From Clostridiales bacterium Firm_16 (lineage in GTDB: Bacteria > Bacillota > Clostridia > Saccharofermentanales > Saccharofermentanaceae): 64,000 nucleotides of DNA. The notes beneath the pieces were generated by a model. It did not search any database, had not been told where the DNA came from, and worked only from the letters and a program-made list of their open reading frames with translations. Each line of letters begins with the position of its first letter. Within the stretch, counting starts at the first letter, position 1. The position numbers and the translations under genes are program-made. Location: the NCBI GenBank assembly GCA_001604185.1, contig LVAV01000013.1:1-64000 (forward strand), in the 5' to 3' direction. Positions 59,622-64,000 of the stretch are shown piece after piece.

Positions 59622-60845
59622 ATGGCTACATTATGTTTGAACTGCGGACATGCACTGATCTTCGATCCGGAGATCCATAAGATGCACTGCGTTGTGTGTA
59701 ACAGTGTTTTCGCAGCTGAAGATGTCGAATCCGAGGAGAAAAAATACAGAGAGAATGAACGTGTGCTCACCCGTGGCGAAGTCTATGGAGACGATGAGCC
59801 TTATGAGGAATTTCTCGAGTGTTACGTGTATACCTGCAGCCAGTGCGGCGGTGAGATCGTGATCCACGGATCCGAGACCTCAACGAAATGCGTGTACTGC
59901 GGAAACCCGAACATCGTATTCTCCCGCATTTCCCAGGAGATGGCACCGGACGCGATCCTTCCCTTCACCATTTCGAAAGACATGGCGATCCAGATGATCC
60001 GCGACAGTATCTCCCGTTCGCCCCTCATTCCCAAAGAAGTAAGAAGCTTCCAGCCCGAAGACGTACGTGGTATCTATATTCCTTACTGGGTCGTCAATGC
60101 CGAACATGAGGAGACCTGCCTTCTTAAAAGTAAAGTCAAGCGTGGTAAGTCTACCGTGACCCGCTACTGGGGCCGCACCGGAAAGATGGAGATCAAGAGT
60201 TTCCCTCTGGACGGATGCCGGATCCTCTCCAATGAGAGCAGCTCCCGCCTGGAGCCGTTTCCTCTGAAGGCCTTGAAGCCTTTCGATGAGGACTATCTTC
60301 TGGGATTCTATTCGAATGCGTCAGACATCAATTACGATGAGATGTACGAGATAACTGAAGAACGTGCACTCGAGTTTTTCCAGGAGGAAGCCTTCTCAAC
60401 GATCGAGGGATCCAGCAAGGAAGTGGTGTCCCAGGTCCACGAGACATCGATCAAGAACGACTATCTTTATGCGATGCTTCCGGTGTGGTTCGTGACCTTC
60501 TCTTACGAAGGCAAGCACCATACCATCCTGGTCAACGGCCGTTCAGGCAAGGTCGTATGCGGCCTCCCATGGCGGAAAACATTGTTTTGGGCAATGGTCC
60601 TGGTTTCCGGTTTGATCCTGACCGTGCTCTCCTTCTTCCTTTTCAAGGGACTCTTTACCGGATTGCTTGGTGTATCTTCCCGCAGATCAAGCCACAACAA
60701 TGGCGGCAAACTGATCGCAGCCATCGTCGGTGGAATCGTATTACTTTTCTCCACAGGCATCGTGAAGCTGAAGAAAGTCATCAAGCAACTCTCGTTGACC
60801 CAGTCCAGCAAGACATTTAACTTCGTAAAGAAGAGACAGGAGTAA
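59622..60845 (+). CDS. Zinc-ribbon membrane protein
   Basis: The 407-residue protein has two N-terminal zinc ribbons: C-x2-C ... C-x2-C at residues about 5-26, and C-S-Q-C-G ... C-V-Y-C-G at about 72-92. A mixed domain with I-Y-I-P-Y-W-V follows to about 310. Two C-terminal transmembrane helices (about 320-345 and 365-385) close the protein. Similar zinc-ribbon membrane proteins occur in Clostridia without known function. GAGGAG precedes the ATG. A small membrane protein gene starts 4 nt after its stop, so the two form an operon. Confidence 0.72.
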   Translation: MATLCLNCGHALIFDPEIHKMHCVVCNSVFAAEDVESEEKKYRENERVLTRGEVYGDDEPYEEFLECYVYTCSQCGGEIVIHGSETSTKCVYCGNPNIVFSRISQEMAPDAILPFTISKDMAIQMIRDSISRSPLIPKEVRSFQPEDVRGIYIPYWVVNAEHEETCLLKSKVKRGKSTVTRYWGRTGKMEIKSFPLDGCRILSNESSSRLEPFPLKALKPFDEDYLLGFYSNASDINYDEMYEITEERALEFFQEEAFSTIEGSSKEVVSQVHETSIKNDYLYAMLPVWFVTFSYEGKHHTILVNGRSGKVVCGLPWRKTLFWAMVLVSGLILTVLSFFLFKGLFTGLLGVSSRRSSHNNGGKLIAAIVGGIVLLFSTGIVKLKKVIKQLSLTQSSKTFNFVKKRQE

Positions 60846-60849
60846 TCTT

Positions 60850-61128
60850 ATGGTCATCAATATTCTATCTGCAATATTCGCTCTTGGATTAGGCTTCGGT
60901 GTGGCCTTCTGGGGTGGTGCATCTCTTCTGAATAAGTCGAACAACATCGGTGACAGCCGTGGCCAGTCGAAAGACTACACCCCCGGTGTCAAGTTCACGA
61001 ACATAGACGATAAACTGGATTCCGCCGAGATCCGCCAAGGTAAATATGTTCAGAACCACTGGCCGCAGAAAGTCGCATATCCGACCGCACCCCGCGGCAA
61101 AGACATGGTCAAGCCGCCGAAAGAGTAA
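60850..61128 (+). CDS. Small single-helix membrane protein
   Basis: The 92-residue protein has one N-terminal helix rich in Gly (about 3-27) and a basic soluble tail. Its AGGAG overlaps the stop region of the preceding zinc-ribbon gene, so the two are translationally linked. No domain is recognised. Confidence 0.68.
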   Translation: MVINILSAIFALGLGFGVAFWGGASLLNKSNNIGDSRGQSKDYTPGVKFTNIDDKLDSAEIRQGKYVQNHWPQKVAYPTAPRGKDMVKPPKE

Positions 61129-61133
61129 AACTA

Positions 61134-61165
61134 AGAGGCCGCCTCGAAGAGACGGCCTGTTTTCT
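61134..61165 (+). terminator. Terminator of the zinc-ribbon operon
   Basis: AGGCCG (61136-61141) pairs with CGGCCT (61153-61158), with additional inner pairs, and GTTTTCTT follows. It ends at the stop of the convergent FtsX gene and may serve both strands. Confidence 0.65.
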
Positions 61166-63708
61166 TATTCAATACTTTTCAGGGATTCAGTCATATCGAT
61201 ACGGCGGATCTTGCCACGCATGAGCAGGTCCACGACCATCGAGAAAAGAATGACCAGCAGAAGCGCATACAGGTAACTCGGAAACAAGATCACAACCTTG
61301 TAAGTGACGATATCCATCTTGATCTGCGAGATCACGAAACGATGCAGAAGCACGCCCAGAGGGATACCGAACACGAATCCGAAGAGGCACAGGATGAAGT
61401 TCTCACGGAAAACATAACTTCCCGTCTCGCTTTTCTTAAATCCCAGGACCTTGAGAGTCGCGATCTCACGTGTACGTTCGGCAATGTTGATATTGTTGAG
61501 GTTGAAAAGCACAATGAAGGCCAGCATCGCGGCACAGACGATGATCAGTACTACAACATAATTCATCTTCTCCATGGTCTCCGAGAAGTTCTTCCGCCCT
61601 TCTTCCATCACGTTCCATGACTGGATATGTTTTTCTGAACCCACCACGGAACCATACTCATAGGACTTGCCTTCCGGCACACGGATCAGCGCGCTGCTCG
61701 GCCTATACTCCTCACCGAAAGCATCAGCAAAAGAAGATGCATCCATTATGACGTAGTGGAAAGTATAGTTCTCGAAGATATATCCGATGTTGCAGGTGAT
61801 GGTCTTCCCCTCTTCTCCATATTCCAAGGTGATCGGATCACCGACCTGGAGAGAATTGCTCTCTGCCAGCTTCAGGCTGATACCGACCTCTCCCTTCTTG
61901 GGAAGTCCGTACACCTCTTTCCCGTTATGCGGGTTGATAAAACGGGTAAACTCCGGATCCTCGGCGACATAGAGAACCACGTCGCGGATGGCGGTCTTAC
62001 TTGTGTGCTTCATGTTCTCTGTACGGATCAGGATCCTGTCGGCTTCAAGTCCGGTTTTCTCGTCAGCCTCTTCCAGGATCTTCTCCATGTCTTCCCTCGT
62101 TGCTTCCGAATCGAAATTAATAGCCACATCGTACGTCATGATCTCATCGTACTGGAAGTTGATAAGATTGTTGATGGAATCCTTAAGTCCGAATCCAGTG
62201 ATCAGCAAAGCCGTGCATCCGGCGATACCGATGATCATCATCCACATTCTCTTCTTGAAACGGAAGACATTTCTCGCGGAGACTTTATGCAGGAAAGAAA
62301 GTCTTTTCCACAGGGGCGTGATGTATTCCAGCAGGATCCTTTTGCCGGAGGGCGGAGCCTTCGGACGAACCAGTTCCGCCGGTGCTTCCGTAAACTCCCT
62401 GAAACACGTCACGATGGTTACGCCCACGGAACAGATAAGAGAAACCACCAGAGCGATCACGAACAGCGGGATCTCCCGCGTAAAAGTGATCGGCGCGAAT
62501 CCGTACATCATGTCATAGACCTTCCAGATGATATACGGGAAGACCTTCGTTCCGGCAGCAAAACCGCCTATCGCGCCCACCAGGGACGCCGAGCCGGAAT
62601 AGACGATATACTTCAGCACGATGGAGAACTTCGAGTATCCCACCGCACGCATCGTACCGATCTCACCTCTCTCGTCCGTGACCATACGCTGCATCGTTGT
62701 GGAACAGACCAGCGCCGCCAGGGCGAAGAAGAAAAGCGGGAAAACCTGGGCCACGCCGTCAACGATCTTCGCATCGTTTTCGAAACTCACATAGCCCACA
62801 TTCGTGTCTCTCTGCAGGATATAGCACTCCGCCGAAGCCGGGAAATCTATGTCTTCGGGAAGCTTCCCGTCGCCGATGGCAGACGGGTCCATCGTTGTCA
62901 TGCCGCCGCCCATCAGGAGGGCCGCCATCTTCTCTTCCATCTCTTTCTTAAGCCGGTCGTAGCGGTCATTGACCACTTCCTCGACCTTCGGTCGCAAGGT
63001 CTTCTCGAAGGCTTCGGTCGTCTCTTCGTACTCATCCGAGAAAGCTTCCGGGTCCTCGTCGAGCTTCACATAGGCTTCGGTATATGCTTCGAAGTCCAGG
63101 GCCTCTTTCTGCACATATGCAAAATAATCGATGGAGCCGTCGCCGATATCCGTCGTGCCCTTCTGGAAATTCATATAGTAAGGAGACCGAACACGTCCGA
63201 CCACTTCGTATTCTCCGTAAGCGAAGCCATCCTTCTCCGAAAGAAGGATCGTATCCCCGATATAGTCTGAAGGGCAGGCATAGGCATCAACGACAGCCTC
63301 GTGGTCATTCTCCGGCAGCCGTCCTTCGATCAGATCAAGCTTATTCACGTTCTCCGTAATGGTATGGAAACGTACCACATACACGAGGTCTTCTTTTCCC
63401 TCGTCCTTATTCTTCTGCCGGGTGATCAGGCCATCCTGGAAAGTGGCACCCTCACACGCACGCACACCCTCGATCTCGTCGATCTTCTCCACATCTTCGT
63501 CTGCAAATCCGACTGTGGAAAGCAACCGATAATCGAAAAGCGCCTGATCTCTGACATACTTATCGCCTGTTGCGAAGAATGCCGGCATCGTACTTTTTAA
63601 TCCGGCAAAAAAGCCCACACCCAGTGCGATAATCGACAAGATAGCCAGGTAGCGCATCAGGCTTCCCTTTATGCATCGGAAAACGATCTTCCAGTAACTG
63701 CGCTTCAT
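61165..63708 (-). CDS. FtsX/MacB-like ABC transporter permease
   Basis: The 847-residue permease has an N-terminal helix (about 20-40), a large extracellular domain, and two FtsX blocks of three helices each (about 325-460 and 735-840). A second extracellular domain separates them (about 520-710). The length and double FtsX block are typical of the ABC3-type permeases of Firmicutes, which act with a LolD-like ATPase in lipoprotein, peptide or antibiotic-stress handling. The ATPase gene lies 7 bp upstream on the same strand, so the pair is an operon. The extracellular domains make it a mechanotransmission-type rather than an importing system (inference). Confidence 0.88.
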   Translation of the reverse strand: MKRSYWKIVFRCIKGSLMRYLAILSIIALGVGFFAGLKSTMPAFFATGDKYVRDQALFDYRLLSTVGFADEDVEKIDEIEGVRACEGATFQDGLITRQKNKDEGKEDLVYVVRFHTITENVNKLDLIEGRLPENDHEAVVDAYACPSDYIGDTILLSEKDGFAYGEYEVVGRVRSPYYMNFQKGTTDIGDGSIDYFAYVQKEALDFEAYTEAYVKLDEDPEAFSDEYEETTEAFEKTLRPKVEEVVNDRYDRLKKEMEEKMAALLMGGGMTTMDPSAIGDGKLPEDIDFPASAECYILQRDTNVGYVSFENDAKIVDGVAQVFPLFFFALAALVCSTTMQRMVTDERGEIGTMRAVGYSKFSIVLKYIVYSGSASLVGAIGGFAAGTKVFPYIIWKVYDMMYGFAPITFTREIPLFVIALVVSLICSVGVTIVTCFREFTEAPAELVRPKAPPSGKRILLEYITPLWKRLSFLHKVSARNVFRFKKRMWMMIIGIAGCTALLITGFGLKDSINNLINFQYDEIMTYDVAINFDSEATREDMEKILEEADEKTGLEADRILIRTENMKHTSKTAIRDVVLYVAEDPEFTRFINPHNGKEVYGLPKKGEVGISLKLAESNSLQVGDPITLEYGEEGKTITCNIGYIFENYTFHYVIMDASSFADAFGEEYRPSSALIRVPEGKSYEYGSVVGSEKHIQSWNVMEEGRKNFSETMEKMNYVVVLIIVCAAMLAFIVLFNLNNINIAERTREIATLKVLGFKKSETGSYVFRENFILCLFGFVFGIPLGVLLHRFVISQIKMDIVTYKVVILFPSYLYALLLVILFSMVVDLLMRGKIRRIDMTESLKSIE

Positions 63709-63715
63709 GCCCGCC

Positions 63716-64000
63716 TCACCATTCGATCTCTTCCACGGATTTCGGTTCCGGGTTTACTTCGTTACTGATGACCCGTCCGTTCTTGATACGGATAACACGG
63801 TTGGCCATGGCCGCCAGCGTAGAGTTATGGGTAATAATGACCACCGTCATGTGCTTTTCGGTACACATCCGGGCCAGAAGCCGCAGGATCGACTTACCGG
63901 TCTGGTAATCCAGCGCACCGGTAGGCTCATCGCAGAGCAGCAGCTTCGGATTCTTGGCCACCGCACGGGCAATAGCCACACGCTGCTGTTCACCACCGGA
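63716..64000 (-). CDS. ABC ATPase (LolD/MacB type), C-terminal part, cut by the right edge
   Basis: The visible 94 residues begin S-G-G-E-Q-Q-R (ABC signature) and include Walker [13 protein letters not shown] and the H-loop I-I-T-H-N. That is the C-terminal half of a stand-alone ATPase of the LolD/MacB group. The Walker A region lies beyond the window. The FtsX-type permease starts 7 bp downstream, giving an ATPase-permease operon. Confidence 0.88.
   Translation of the reverse strand, partial: SGGEQQRVAIARAVAKNPKLLLCDEPTGALDYQTGKSILRLLARMCTEKHMTVVIITHNSTLAAMANRVIRIKNGRVISNEVNPEPKSVEEIEW

Noticed and set aside
61756..63270. 504-codon plus-strand frame antisense to the FtsX permease
   Set aside because: There are no start signals or recognisable motifs. 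The FtsX gene is complete with both helix blocks.

Overview
The window looks like a chromosomal segment of a Gram-positive anaerobe of the class Clostridia, near the Oscillospiraceae/Saccharofermentans group (inference, low confidence at genus level). The basis is mid-range GC content, strong AGGAGG ribosome sites, sigma-A promoters (often extended -10), many lipobox signal peptides, SLH and PASTA surface modules, a YlmH homologue, BlaI/M56 genes and very large secreted proteins with Pro-Thr-Lys linkers. I see no rRNA, tRNA, CRISPR array, phage module or complete insertion sequence.

Layout. 1-0.5 kb: 5' part of an IS1595-like transposase on the minus strand, with a LexA-like box inside its promoter. 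0.5-10.7 kb: a HExxH lipoprotein, ylmH, a MerR regulator facing a split ABC exporter whose promoter carries a textbook MerR operator, a blaI-M56-lipoprotein operon, an APH-like kinase, an S51-like peptidase and a truncated P-loop gene. 10.7-24.7 kb: a zinc-ribbon/TIR/DUF6273-like protein downstream of a giant leucine-rich-repeat protein, small genes, and a beta-helix surface protein. 25-40 kb: two very large orphan solute-binding lipoproteins, a REC-GGDEF-EAL/Hpt pair, a secreted esterase behind a roughly 300-nt structured leader, a tandem pair of paralogous membrane proteins and other envelope proteins. 40-45 kb: housekeeping and accessory enzymes (Nudix, PPOX-like, GH39, DUF1295-like, GNAT). 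45-56 kb: three more giant surface proteins around an EEP-family phosphatase. 56-64 kb: a diguanylate cyclase, a second and longer HExxH lipoprotein, a zinc-ribbon membrane protein pair and an FtsX/ABC pair running off the right edge.

The unifying theme is the cell surface. Five giant minus-strand proteins end in the same module of about 245 residues, made of four DUF4214-type repeats with conserved cysteines. Their N-terminal parts differ: leucine-rich repeats with EF-hand-like caps, beta-helix, SLH and PASTA. The set reads as a mix-and-match surface-display system with a common C-terminal tag. Two of the five share a promoter and a 5' UTR hairpin that keeps its pairing through a wobble change. 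A c-di-GMP phosphodiesterase and a diguanylate cyclase lie in the same region and could tune surface behaviour, which is inference only.
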